Assembly (NCBI RefSeq): GCF_037083825.1
Contig: NZ_JBAPLU010000009.1
Span: forward strand, 1-64,000
Length of the DNA stretch: 64,000 bases
Reading direction: 5' to 3'
DNA from: Klenkia sesuvii
Lineage (GTDB): Bacteria > Actinomycetota > Actinomycetes > Mycobacteriales > Geodermatophilaceae
Positions 35,581 through 43,900 of this stretch are shown here, in pieces; position 1 is the first letter of the stretch, and each line of letters opens with the position of its first letter. Below the pieces are notes generated by a model. It was not told the origin of the DNA. It searched no databases and saw only the letters and a list, made by a program, of their open reading frames with translations. The position numbers were made by a program, and so were the translations under genes.

Positions 35581-36249
35581 GTGCAGGTGCGCCAGCTGAT
35601 GAGCACCCCGGCAGTCACCGTCGGGCCCGCCACCCCGGCCACGTACGCGGCAGAGCTGCTCGCGGTCCACGGGTTCGCGGTGCTGCCGGTGGTGGATGCC
35701 GCGGACCACCTGCTGGGCGTGGTGTCCGAGGCCGACCTGGTGCGCGACCGGATCAGGCCCGACCCGCGACTGCACGCCCGCCGCGACACGGTGGGCCGCG
35801 GTGCGTCCGGTGACCGCGCTCCGGCGAGCCTGGTGGCGGGCATCATGACCGCACCGGCCACGGCGGTGGACGGGTCCGCCGACGCAGCGGACGCGGCGCG
35901 TCTGCTGCTGGACGGCGGCCACCGCAGCGTCCCCGTCCTGGAGCACGACCGGGTGGTCGGCGTGCTCGCCCGCCGGGACCTGCTGTCCACCCTGCTGCGG
36001 TCCGACGAGGACGTCCGGGCCGAGCTCCTCGCTCTGGTGGAGCACTACACCGGCCAGCTCGGCGCCGTCGACGTCACCGTCCGCGACGGCTGCGCCGAGC
36101 TCGTCCGCGTGCACGGTGCACCGGACCCGGACGAGGAGCGTGAGTCCGCCGCGTTGACCACACTGGCCCACACCGTCCCCGGGGTCGTCGACGTCGTGGT
36201 GCGCGACGGGGCCGTCGACGAGGGACGGGCCGGCGGGGATGCTGGATGA
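35581..36249 (+). CDS. CBS-domain pair with C-terminal BON domain
   Basis: 222 residues. CBS1 (about 1-62: VRQLMSTPAVTVGPATPATY ... VVSEADLVRDR), CBS2 (about 85-140: VAGIMTAPATAVDGSADAAD ... GVLARRDLLSTL) and a BON-like domain (about 145-212: GAVDVTVRDGCAELVRVHGA ... VDVVVRDG). CBS pairs bind adenosine nucleotides, and BON domains associate with membranes or partner proteins. Rv2626c-like CBS proteins belong to the DosR regulon. GGAGGA precedes the GTG. The gene is 21 bp after nitroreductase copy 2, so it is in the same operon. Confidence 0.85.
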   Translation: MQVRQLMSTPAVTVGPATPATYAAELLAVHGFAVLPVVDAADHLLGVVSEADLVRDRIRPDPRLHARRDTVGRGASGDRAPASLVAGIMTAPATAVDGSADAADAARLLLDGGHRSVPVLEHDRVVGVLARRDLLSTLLRSDEDVRAELLALVEHYTGQLGAVDVTVRDGCAELVRVHGAPDPDEERESAALTTLAHTVPGVVDVVVRDGAVDEGRAGGDAG

Positions 36250-36350
36250 CCGAGGGTCTGCGACGGGTGGACGACGTCATGACCTACCCCGTTGCCACCG
36301 TCACCACCGCCGCCCCGCTGGCGACGGCGGCGCCACCACCGGGCCCGCTC
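36246..36350 (+). pseudogene. CBS-domain protein, N-terminal remnant
   Basis: The ATG overlapping the previous stop opens LRRVDDVMTYPVATVTTAAP, the canonical start of a CBS1 domain, but after about 30 codons the text becomes low-complexity and runs into tandem repeats and the phosphoketolase start. A second CBS gene appears to have been truncated here. Confidence 0.6.
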
Positions 36351-36410
36351 GCGCCTGAGCACCACCGACGGGATGGGGTCGACCCCCGTCGCGGGCACGT
36401 GCTCGGGTGC

Positions 36411-36480
36411 GGTCGAGGACGTCGTGGTCGAGGACGTCGTGGTCGAGGACGTCGTGGTCGAGGACGTCGTGGTCGAGGTG
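36411..36480. repeat. 15-bp tandem repeat, 4.7 copies
   Basis: GGTCGAGGACGTCGT occurs four times without mismatch from 36411 to 36470, with a further partial copy (GGTCGAGGTG). The unit is a multiple of three. It lies between the CBS remnant and the phosphoketolase promoter and is a probable slippage-prone locus. Confidence 0.85.
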
Positions 36481-36510
36481 GCGGTCAGGGCGGTTGGGCT
36501 CCGTGCCGGG

Positions 36511-36524
36511 GGGACCTTGGCCCC
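36511..36524. promoter_or_regulatory. DosR-like box 5
   Basis: GGGACC-TT-GGCCCC, 56 bp upstream of the phosphoketolase GTG. Confidence 0.62.
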
Positions 36525-36579
36525 GCCGCCCGGACGCCCCGCGCCACCACGATCGAGGCGACACCACCGGAGGAGACCC

Positions 36580-39027
36580 GTGACCGCGACCGAGCTCGAC
36601 CGCCCCTCCCACCATGACCGGGCCGCCTTCGACGAGGCCGACCTGGACCTGGACCTGCGCTGGTGGGCAGCGGCCAACCTGCTGACCGCCGCGCAGATCT
36701 ACCTGATGGACAACCCCCTGCTGCACGAGCCCCTACGACCCGCGCACATCAAGCCGCGACTGCTCGGGCACTGGGGCACCAGCCCGGGGCTGACCCTGGT
36801 GCACACCCAGCTCAACCGCTTGATCCGACGGACCGGTCACGAGGTCCTCGTGGTCACCGGGCCAGGTCACGGCGGTGCCGCGCTGCTGGCCTGCTCGTGG
36901 CTGGACGGTCACTACAGCGAGGTCCACCCCGAGGTCACGCCGGACCTGGCCGGACTCCGGCGGTTGGTGCGGCAGTTCTCGACCCCGGGCGGGGTGGGCA
37001 GCCACGCCGGCGTGCACGTGCCCGGGAGCATCCACGAGGGCGGTGAACTGGGCTACGCGCTGCTGCACGCTGCGGGCGCGGCCTTCGACGACCCCGACCT
37101 GCTGACCGTCTGCGTGGTCGGCGACGGCGAGGCCGAGACCGGTCCGCTGGCCGGGTCCTGGCGGTTGCCGGCGTTCCTGGACCCGGCACGGGACGGGGCC
37201 GTGCTCCCGGTGCTGCACCTCAACGGGTACAAGATCTCCGGCCCCACGGTGCTGGGTCGCACCTCGGACGCCGACGTGTGCGACTACCTGGCCAGCCAGG
37301 GGTGGGCACCGGTGGTCGTGTCCGGTGATGACCCGCGCCGGGTGATGCGGGAGCTGCACGACGCGTTCGCCGACGCGTACGCCGCGATCGTCGACCTGCA
37401 GCAGCGCGCCCGGGCCGGCGAGGACGTCCGACCGGCCCGGTGGCCGGCCGTCGTGCTGCGCACCCCCAAGGGCTGGACGGGACCCCGCGTCGTCGACGAC
37501 GTCCGCGTCGAGGGGAGCTGGCGGGCCCACCAGATCCCCCTCACCGGGGTGCGCGAGAACTCCGCGCACCTGGCTCAGCTGCAGTCGTGGCTGCGGTCCT
37601 ACCGGCCCGACCAGGCCTTCGACCACGACGGCCGGTTGGTCCCCGAGCTCGCCGCCCTGAGTCCGACCGGTGACCTGCGGATCTCGGCGTCGACCCGGGC
37701 GGGCGGGCCCCGTTACCGGGTGCGACCGCTGCCGGTGCCCGACCTGGCCCGCTACGCAGTGGACGTCCCCGCCCCGGGCACGCAGCACCAGGAGTCGACC
37801 CGTCCGCTCGGTCGCCTCCTGCGCGACCTGGTCACCGCGACCACACGACCCGACGGCGGCGGGGACTTCCGGCTCTTCTCCCCCGACGAGACCACCAGCA
37901 ACCGGCTCGGCGACGTCCTGCAGGTCACCGACCGCTGCACCCAGTTGCCCGTGCACCCCGACGACGTGCACCTGGGACCGCAGGGACGGGTGATGGAGGT
38001 GCTCAGCGAGCACACCTGCGAGGGGTGGCTCGAGGGCTACACGCTCACCGGCCGGCACGGCCTGTTCGCCACCTACGAGGCCTTCGCCATGGTCGCTGCC
38101 TCGATGGTCGTCCAGCACGCCAAGTGGCTGCAGCAGGCCGCCGTCGAGCCGGGCCGCAGCGCCACCCCGTCGCTGAACGTCCTGCTGACCAGCACCTGCT
38201 GGCGCAACGACCACAACGGGTTCTCCCACCAGGGCCCCGGCTTGATCGACACCGTCGCCCCGCTGGCGCCGGAGGTCACCCGCATCTGGTTCCCCCCGGA
38301 CGCCAACACCGCCCTGGTGGTGGCCGAGGAGTGCCTGCGCAGCCGGGGCCGGGTCAACCTGGTCGTCGTCGACAAGCAGGAGCACCTCCAGTACCTGGAC
38401 CTGGCCCGAGCCCGCGACCTCGTGACCGCCGGTGCCGACGTGTGGGACTGGGACGGGACCGAGGAACCGGCCCGCTGGCGCATCCACCCGCCCGACGTCG
38501 TGCTGGCCGCCGCCGGGGACGTCCCCACCCTGGAGGTGCTGGCCGCCGCCCAGCTGCTGCGCCAGCACGTCCCGCACCTGCGCATCCGGGTGGTGGCGGT
38601 GGTGGACCTGCTCGCCCTGTTGCCCCCCGGTGACCACCCGGCCGCGCTGGACACCGAGCGGTTCGCCGACCTCTTCGGCACCGACACCCCGGTCGTCTTC
38701 GCCTTCCACGGCCACCCGCGGATTGTGCACCCGCTGCTGCACGGGCGACCCGACCCCGACCGCTTCCACGTCCGCGGCTTCACCGAGCACGGCAGCACCA
38801 CGACGCCGTTCGACATGGTGGTGCTCAACCGGATGAGCCGCTACCACCTGGTGCTCGACGTCCTGCGCCGGAGCCGGCGGGCACCGGAGGGCGCGGACCG
38901 GCTGATCCGGTTGTGCCACCAGCAGCTGGACCGGCACCGGGAGCACGTGCTGACCGAGCTCGACGACCTGCCCGAGATCCGCAGCTGGGTCTGGGACCCC
39001 GCCCCCCTGCTGGAGGAGCACGCATGA
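36580..39027 (+). CDS. xfp: Xylulose-5-phosphate/fructose-6-phosphate phosphoketolase
   Basis: 815 residues, normal family length. Recognisable parts are YLMDNPLLHEPLRPAHIKPR-LLGHWGTSPGL, VTGPGHGG, the thiamine-diphosphate motif GDGEAETGPLAGSW, HLNGYKISGPTVLGR, the pyrimidine-domain block EGWLEGYTLTGRHGLFATYE, TSTCWRNDHNGFSHQGPGLI and the C-terminal HGSTTTPFDMVVLNRMSRYH. The enzyme cleaves xylulose-5-P or fructose-6-P with phosphate to acetyl-P and an aldose-P, giving substrate-level ATP without oxygen. GGAGGAG precedes the GTG, and DosR-like box 5 implies induction in hypoxia. The stop overlaps the USP gene ATG. Confidence 0.94.
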   Translation: MTATELDRPSHHDRAAFDEADLDLDLRWWAAANLLTAAQIYLMDNPLLHEPLRPAHIKPRLLGHWGTSPGLTLVHTQLNRLIRRTGHEVLVVTGPGHGGAALLACSWLDGHYSEVHPEVTPDLAGLRRLVRQFSTPGGVGSHAGVHVPGSIHEGGELGYALLHAAGAAFDDPDLLTVCVVGDGEAETGPLAGSWRLPAFLDPARDGAVLPVLHLNGYKISGPTVLGRTSDADVCDYLASQGWAPVVVSGDDPRRVMRELHDAFADAYAAIVDLQQRARAGEDVRPARWPAVVLRTPKGWTGPRVVDDVRVEGSWRAHQIPLTGVRENSAHLAQLQSWLRSYRPDQAFDHDGRLVPELAALSPTGDLRISASTRAGGPRYRVRPLPVPDLARYAVDVPAPGTQHQESTRPLGRLLRDLVTATTRPDGGGDFRLFSPDETTSNRLGDVLQVTDRCTQLPVHPDDVHLGPQGRVMEVLSEHTCEGWLEGYTLTGRHGLFATYEAFAMVAASMVVQHAKWLQQAAVEPGRSATPSLNVLLTSTCWRNDHNGFSHQGPGLIDTVAPLAPEVTRIWFPPDANTALVVAEECLRSRGRVNLVVVDKQEHLQYLDLARARDLVTAGADVWDWDGTEEPARWRIHPPDVVLAAAGDVPTLEVLAAAQLLRQHVPHLRIRVVAVVDLLALLPPGDHPAALDTERFADLFGTDTPVVFAFHGHPRIVHPLLHGRPDPDRFHVRGFTEHGSTTTPFDMVVLNRMSRYHLVLDVLRRSRRAPEGADRLIRLCHQQLDRHREHVLTELDDLPEIRSWVWDPAPLLEEHA

Positions 39028-39941
39028 CCGCCACCGAACCCTCCGTCGTCGTCGGCGTCGACGGCTCCGACCAGGCCGTCGCTGCTGCTCGGGCCGCAGC
39101 CGCCGAGGCGGCACGGCGGAACTGGCCGCTGCGGCTGGTGCGCGCCTTCAACTGGGGAGGCATCCCGCTCCCCGGCTTCCCCGACACCTGGGCGGCTCGG
39201 GAATGCTCGCGACGCAGTGCCAACACCGACCTCGACCGACTGCTGCGCGACCTGTCCGACTGCGTTCCGCGGTGGATGACGAGCAGCTGTCTCGTCGAGG
39301 GCCAGGCAGCGAGCGCCCTGTGCCGCGCAGCCGGTCGCGACGACCTCCTCGTCGTCGGCGCCAGTGGTCAGGGCTGGGGTGCCAGTGGCGTGCTGGGATC
39401 GGTCGCGGAGGCGGTCGCTGCGCAGAGCGGGTGCCCGGTGCTGGTCCACCGGCCGCACAGGTCCGGCATGCCGATCGCCCGTCGCGTGCTGGTCGGCGTC
39501 GACGGCGGAGCCGGCTCGGCGGCCGTCCTCGACGCGGCAGCCGACGAGGCGTCCGCGCGGGGGCTACCGCTGGTGGTCCTGCACGCCTGGCGCCAGCTGA
39601 CCGACGACGATCCGCACACGCTGCGGTGGCGGTTGGCCGGTGACCAGACGGCGGCGGTGGAGACCGCAGCCGTCCAGCCGGCCGTCGACCGGCTCCGTCG
39701 CCAGCGCCCCGGCCTGCAGGTGGACCTGGAGATCCGCCAGGGCCGCGCCGGCCGGGTGCTCACCCATGCGGCCGACGACACCGACCTCGTCGTCGTGGGC
39801 CGTCGAGACATGCTCTCCGGCGGCCCGGGTTCGACCGTGCACGCTGTCCTGCACCGCGCCCACGCCTCCGTCCTGCTGGTGCCCGTCGCGAGCCCCGTCG
39901 CCCCGCGCACCCACGTGCCGTCCACGGTCGCTGCCCGATGA
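39024..39941 (+). CDS. Tandem universal stress protein (UspA x2)
   Basis: 305 residues in two Usp domains (about 6-143 and 152-290). Domain 1: VVVGVDGSDQAVAAARAAAA and LLVVGASGQGWGASGVLGSV-AEAV. Domain 2: VLVGVDGGAGSAAVLDAAAD and LVVVGRRDMLSGGPGSTVHA. The G-x2-G-x9-G(S/T) ATP-binding motif is readable in the first domain and partly in the second. Tandem Usp proteins are hallmark DosR-regulon members. It is coupled to phosphoketolase by ATGA. Confidence 0.86.
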   Translation: MTATEPSVVVGVDGSDQAVAAARAAAAEAARRNWPLRLVRAFNWGGIPLPGFPDTWAARECSRRSANTDLDRLLRDLSDCVPRWMTSSCLVEGQAASALCRAAGRDDLLVVGASGQGWGASGVLGSVAEAVAAQSGCPVLVHRPHRSGMPIARRVLVGVDGGAGSAAVLDAAADEASARGLPLVVLHAWRQLTDDDPHTLRWRLAGDQTAAVETAAVQPAVDRLRRQRPGLQVDLEIRQGRAGRVLTHAADDTDLVVVGRRDMLSGGPGSTVHAVLHRAHASVLLVPVASPVAPRTHVPSTVAAR

Positions 39942-40495
39942 ACGAGGGGCGTGGACCACGGGTGCTCGTCGCCGTCGCCAGCCGCCACGGCGCCACGGCG
40001 GAGATGGCCGGCCATCTCGCTGTGGACCTCGAGCGCACGGCGGCGGGACAGCGCCTGGGACTGACCGCTGCGGTGCGTCTGGTGGAGCACGACCCCGACC
40101 CGGCCGGCTTCGCCGCCGTCGTGCTCGGCAGCAGCGTCTACGCCGGGCGGTGGGACCAGTCGGCCCGGCAGTGGGCCAACCGGCACCTGACCCTGCTGCG
40201 GGACCGACCGGTGTGGTTGCTCAGCAGCGGCCCCGTAGGTTCGGCGCCGTTCCCCACCGACGAGGCGCACGACGTGGACCCGATCGCCCGTCAGATCGGG
40301 GCATGCGGGCGGCGGACGTTCCCGGGACGGCTGGACCCGGACCGCCTCGGCCACGGCGAACGTGCACTGGTCCGAGCCATGCGTGCACCGATCGGCGACT
40401 TCCGCGACCGGGCCGCTCTGCGCAGCTGGGCCGACGAGATCGCCGAGCACCTCGCGGCCACCCGCGTGGACGGCACTCGGGGGGCACGTGCGTGA
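39938..40495 (+). CDS. Flavodoxin-domain protein
   Basis: 185 residues. VLVAVASRHGATAEMAGHLA is the phosphate-binding T/S-x-T-G-x-T loop in HemG-like form, VVLGSSVYAGRW the second FMN loop and PVWLLSSGPVG the third. The family includes flavodoxin-like protoporphyrinogen-oxidase relatives (HemG), but many actinobacterial members have unknown partners. The ATG overlaps the USP stop and the PPOX gene follows in GTGA overlap. It may supply electrons or bind FMN within the dormancy response. Confidence 0.78.
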   Translation: MNEGRGPRVLVAVASRHGATAEMAGHLAVDLERTAAGQRLGLTAAVRLVEHDPDPAGFAAVVLGSSVYAGRWDQSARQWANRHLTLLRDRPVWLLSSGPVGSAPFPTDEAHDVDPIARQIGACGRRTFPGRLDPDRLGHGERALVRAMRAPIGDFRDRAALRSWADEIAEHLAATRVDGTRGARA

Positions 40496-40926
40496 GCGTC
40501 AGGACCGGTGACCGCGAGATGGAGGACCTCGTGCGCGCGACCTGCCTGGACCTGCTCCGCACCGGTCAGCTGGGTCGGCTGGCCTTCACCCAAGGCGCCC
40601 TCCCGGCCGTCCACCCGGTTGCCTACGCCGTGGTGGGCGACGAGGTGGTCATCCCGACGCGGCGAGGGGGCAAGGTCGCCGCAGCCAACCGGCACGCCGT
40701 CGTCGCCTTCGAGGTCGACGAGATCGACGTCGTCGCGCGGACCGGGTGGAACGTCACCGTGGTCGGACCCTCCCGCGTGGTCGAGGACCCCCGAGAGGTC
40801 GAGATCCTCGACCGGACCGGCATCGCCCCGTGGGTCCCCGACCGCGATGCGCACTGCTACGTGGCCATCCAGGCGGTCCTGGTGCAGGGCCGCCGATTGC
40901 TCCGACCGCCGGGCGCCGATGGCTAG
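40492..40926 (+). CDS. Pyridoxamine 5'-phosphate oxidase-fold flavoprotein
   Basis: 144 residues, split-barrel fold. LRTGQLGRLAFTQGALPAVH-PVAYAV, VIPTRRGGKVAAANRHAVVA-FEVDEID and GWNVTVVGPSRVVEDPREVE follow the pattern of Rv3129/F420- or FMN-binding split-barrel proteins. These include DosR-regulon members of unknown role. The start is GTG in overlap with the flavodoxin gene. It ends 23 bp before the DosS-like kinase start used here. Confidence 0.8.
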   Translation: MSVRTGDREMEDLVRATCLDLLRTGQLGRLAFTQGALPAVHPVAYAVVGDEVVIPTRRGGKVAAANRHAVVAFEVDEIDVVARTGWNVTVVGPSRVVEDPREVEILDRTGIAPWVPDRDAHCYVAIQAVLVQGRRLLRPPGADG

Positions 40927-40948
40927 CCCGGACGGTGGGAGCACTGCC

Positions 40949-42676
40949 ATGCTCGCGGCCGTGACGGCTGCCGCGCACCCCGCCGAGGGCTACCCACCCC
41001 TGGCCGGCATGCGGTTGACCGAGCTGCTGGGCGAGGTGCAGGAGCGCCTGTCCACGGTCGCGCGGACCCAGGAGAGGGTCCAGGACCTGCTCGACGCATT
41101 CCTGAGCGTGACGCGCGGGCTGGACCTGGACAGCACCCTGCTTCGCGTCACCGAGGCCGCCGCGGACCTGGTGGACGCAGAGTTCGGGGCACTGGGCGTG
41201 CTCGACCGGGGCGGCGGACTGGGTTCGTTCGTGACCACCGGGATCAGCGCCGAGCAGCGGGCCGCGATGGACCACCCGCCGCGGGGCGAGGGCGTGCTCG
41301 GGCGGCTGATCACCGACCCCCGCCCCTTGCGCCTCGACGACCTGCGCCAACACCCCGCCAGCGTCGGCGTCCCGGCCGGCCACCCACCGATGCGCAGCTT
41401 CCTCGGGGTGCCGATCACTGTTCGGGGAGCGGTGTTCGGCAACCTCTACATGACCGAGAAGCGTGGCGGAGGACCCTTCACCGCCGAGGACGAGGCCGTG
41501 CTGACCGCCCTCGCGGGAGCCGCAGGCATCGCGGTGGAGAACGCCCGGCTCTACCAGGAGGGCGAGCTCCGCCGACGATGGCTGACCGCGGTCGGCGAGG
41601 TGCGCAGCATCCTGCTCGCGGGCCAAGCACCAGAACTGGCCCTGCGGCTGGTCGTGGAGCACGTGGCGACCTTGACCGGCGCGGACGGCGCCTGGCTCGT
41701 GTCGGGGCCGGGCGCGCTCGGCGCCTACGAGGTCCGGGCCCAGACAGGAGAAGGCCTGGACGACATCATCGGCCAGCAGGTGCTGCCGGCGGACTCACCG
41801 CCGCTGCAAGCCGTCGTGGACAGCGGCTCGGTGGCCATCGTGGACATGACGGCCGCGCCCTACTCGGGACCCAATGCGCACGTGGACTGGGGCCCGGCCG
41901 TCGGTGTCCCGCTCCGCCCGGTCCAGGGACTCCAGGCGGTGGTCATCGCCGCACGCGGCGCCGGTCGTCCCGACTTCGACCCCGGCACCGGTGAGCTGGT
42001 CGGCACGTTCGTCGACCAGGTCAACCTGGCCCTGGACCTCGCGGCCCGGCAGCGCGATGCCCGCCGCCTGGACGTCTACGCCGACCGGGACCGGATCGCC
42101 CGGGACCTGCACGACCACGTCATCCAACGGCTGTTCGCCGCGGGGCTCGGTCTGCAGGCGATCCTCCCCCGCGTCGGGGACGACGACGTCCGGGCCCGGG
42201 TGGCCCGGGTCATGGACCAGCTGGACGAGACCGTGCGCGACATCCGCACCACCATCTTCGACCTGCACACCGCCGACGACACCGACCCTGCCGCCAGCGT
42301 GCGGCGTCGGGTTCTCGACGTGGCCACGGAGACGGCAGGCACCCTCATCCGACCCACCGTGCGCACGTCTGGGCCGGTGGACGCGCTGGTGACCGGCGAG
42401 CTCGCCGCCGACGTCGTGGCGGTGGTCCGGGAGGGGGTCTCCAACGCCGCCCGGCATGCCGGTGCCGAGAACGTCACCGTCACCCTCGACGTCAGTGACG
42501 AGGTGGTCGTCGAGGTCCGCGACGACGGCCGTGGCATCGACCCGGGTGCTGCGCGCAGCGGCCTGCGCAACATCGACGCGCGGGCCCGACGATGGGGTGG
42601 CGACTGCCAGGTCGCTCCCCTCCCGGACGGCGGGACCGCGGTGCGGTGGCGGGCCTCTGTGCCCTCGCCGGAGTAG
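40949..42676 (+). CDS. dosS: DosS/DosT-like GAF-GAF sensor histidine kinase
   Basis: 575 residues. GAF-A (about 55-195) contains RLDDLRQHPASVGVPAGHPP-MRSFLGVP; His145 just before PPMR corresponds to the proximal heme ligand of mycobacterial DosS/DosT. GAF-B is at about 215-365. The HisKA_3 helix RDRIARDLHDHVIQRLFAAG carries the phospho-His, followed by an HATPase_c with NAARHAGA, VRDDGRGID and SGLRNI. The protein should sense O2/CO/NO or redox and phosphorylate the DosR-like regulator. The ATG at 40949 has GGTGGGAG upstream; an in-frame ATG at 40919 would overlap the previous gene. Confidence 0.9.
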   Translation: MLAAVTAAAHPAEGYPPLAGMRLTELLGEVQERLSTVARTQERVQDLLDAFLSVTRGLDLDSTLLRVTEAAADLVDAEFGALGVLDRGGGLGSFVTTGISAEQRAAMDHPPRGEGVLGRLITDPRPLRLDDLRQHPASVGVPAGHPPMRSFLGVPITVRGAVFGNLYMTEKRGGGPFTAEDEAVLTALAGAAGIAVENARLYQEGELRRRWLTAVGEVRSILLAGQAPELALRLVVEHVATLTGADGAWLVSGPGALGAYEVRAQTGEGLDDIIGQQVLPADSPPLQAVVDSGSVAIVDMTAAPYSGPNAHVDWGPAVGVPLRPVQGLQAVVIAARGAGRPDFDPGTGELVGTFVDQVNLALDLAARQRDARRLDVYADRDRIARDLHDHVIQRLFAAGLGLQAILPRVGDDDVRARVARVMDQLDETVRDIRTTIFDLHTADDTDPAASVRRRVLDVATETAGTLIRPTVRTSGPVDALVTGELAADVVAVVREGVSNAARHAGAENVTVTLDVSDEVVVEVRDDGRGIDPGAARSGLRNIDARARRWGGDCQVAPLPDGGTAVRWRASVPSPE

Positions 42677-42696
42677 GCCCGCCGACCTGGGACGGC

Positions 42697-42710
42697 GGGT
42701 CCGAGGGCCC
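42697..42710. promoter_or_regulatory. DosR-like box 6
   Basis: GGGTCC-GA-GGGCCC, 65 bp upstream of the single-domain USP gene. Confidence 0.62.
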
Positions 42711-42774
42711 TGTCGGTGCCCAGGCCGACGGCGGGACGGTGGGGGCGCAACCTCGACCGCACCCCGGAGGAACG

Positions 42775-43284
42775 ATGTCCGACCAGCCCGTCCCGAAGAT
42801 CGTCGTCGCCGTCGACGGATCCGCCCCATCGCGCGAAGCGCTTCGGTGGGGCGTGCGCCAGGCACACCTCGTCGGGGGCGTCGTGCAGGCCGTCACCGCC
42901 TGGACCTACCCCGACCTGTACGGCTGGGGCGCGGTGGGCGCCCCGGACTGGGCCGCGAACGCCCGCGAGCAGCAGGACGCCGCGGTGTCCGCCGCCCTGG
43001 ACCCGGCGGACGCGACAGCCGTCGTCCGGCAGGTGCTCGAGGGCCTCACGGCCCGGGTGCTGCTGGACGCCGCCGCCGGCGCCGACCTGCTGGTCGTGGG
43101 CAGTCGCGGGCACGGCGCGTTCGCCGGGATGGTGCTGGGCTCGGTCAGCCTTCACCTGGTGACCCACGCGCCGTGCCCCGTCGTCGTCGTCCGGGCAGCG
43201 GACGAGCACCGGTCGGAGCACGACCGGGGTGCTGGGGCGACCACCTCGCACGCGGCCCCGGAGCACGCCTCGGCCCAGGCCTGA
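42775..43284 (+). CDS. Universal stress protein, single domain
   Basis: 169 residues. IVVAVDGSAPSREALRWGVR and DLLVVGSRGHGAFAGMVLGS-VSLHLVTHAPCPVVVV form one complete Usp domain with the ATP motif G-x2-G-x9-GS (GSRGHGAFAGMVLGS). A disordered, His/Ala-rich tail follows (about 143-169). GGAGG lies 4 bases before the ATG. It is probably under DosR-like box 6. Confidence 0.9.
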   Translation: MSDQPVPKIVVAVDGSAPSREALRWGVRQAHLVGGVVQAVTAWTYPDLYGWGAVGAPDWAANAREQQDAAVSAALDPADATAVVRQVLEGLTARVLLDAAAGADLLVVGSRGHGAFAGMVLGSVSLHLVTHAPCPVVVVRAADEHRSEHDRGAGATTSHAAPEHASAQA

Positions 43285-43297
43285 TGGGCTCGGGACC

Positions 43298-43900
43298 GTG
43301 CACGCAGGACCGTTCCTCTGCCTCGGTCATGCCGTTCGGCGCTTCACCCTGGGGTGCGGCCCCCTCAAGCGGCGCTCCGATCGCGTCCACCTCCTGTTCA
43401 GGGTCCTGCTCGTGCTGGCCGTCGTCGTCGCGCCGGCTGTGGGCTTCTCGGCGGGTGCTGCTGCGCGCACCTGGCTCGCCGCCGCGGCCGAGGCCGACCG
43501 CACCCAGCTCACCCAGGTCGATGCCGTCCTGCAGAGCGATCCCCCGCCGATCGACGGATCCGGCGAGGGGGTGGCCTGGACCGGTGCCCGCTGGTTCTCC
43601 CCCGCAGGCGTCGTCGTCGAGGGCCGGGTGCCGGTGCCGGCCGACCGGGGCGCTGTGCACGGTGACCACGTGCCCATCTGGGTGACACCGACGGGTGAGC
43701 GCCACCGCGCACCGCAGACGGGGTCCCAGATCCGGCAACAGGCCGCTTCGATCGGGCTGGTCTCGGCCTTCGGGACTGTCCTGGGCGCCGTGTTCGCGTA
43801 CGTCGGTGGCGTTGCCCTCCTGGACCGGTCTCGCCACCGCGCCTGGGCCCGGGGCTGGTCGGAGGTGGAGCCCTCGTGGCGGCGCCGGATGATGAGGTGA
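43298..43900 (+). CDS. Rv1733c-family membrane protein
   Basis: 200 residues. The N-terminal FTLGCGPLKRRSDRVHLLFR is the family signature, then span 1 (VLLVLAVVVAPAVGFSAGAA), an extracytoplasmic loop with HVPIWVTPTGERHRAP, span 2 (LVSAFGTVLGAVFAYVGGVA), and the C-terminal LLDRSRHRAWARGWSEVEPS. Rv1733c is a DosR-regulon antigen of unknown function. The GTG at 43298 is 13 bp after the USP stop. The next USP gene overlaps its stop. Confidence 0.76.
   Translation: MHAGPFLCLGHAVRRFTLGCGPLKRRSDRVHLLFRVLLVLAVVVAPAVGFSAGAAARTWLAAAAEADRTQLTQVDAVLQSDPPPIDGSGEGVAWTGARWFSPAGVVVEGRVPVPADRGAVHGDHVPIWVTPTGERHRAPQTGSQIRQQAASIGLVSAFGTVLGAVFAYVGGVALLDRSRHRAWARGWSEVEPSWRRRMMR

Noticed and set aside
36411..36480. 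CRISPR array
   Set aside because: The repeats are 15 bp and directly adjacent, with no spacers; a simple tandem repeat.
36246..36617. A 123-codon gene starting with CBS-like sequence
   Set aside because: After about 30 codons the frame enters the 15-bp repeats and overlaps the phosphoketolase start; treated as a remnant.
43876..43896. The upstream GTG start for the tandem USP
   Set aside because: It would overlap the Rv1733c-type gene by 25 bp, while GTG 43897 gives the GTGA overlap used throughout the region.
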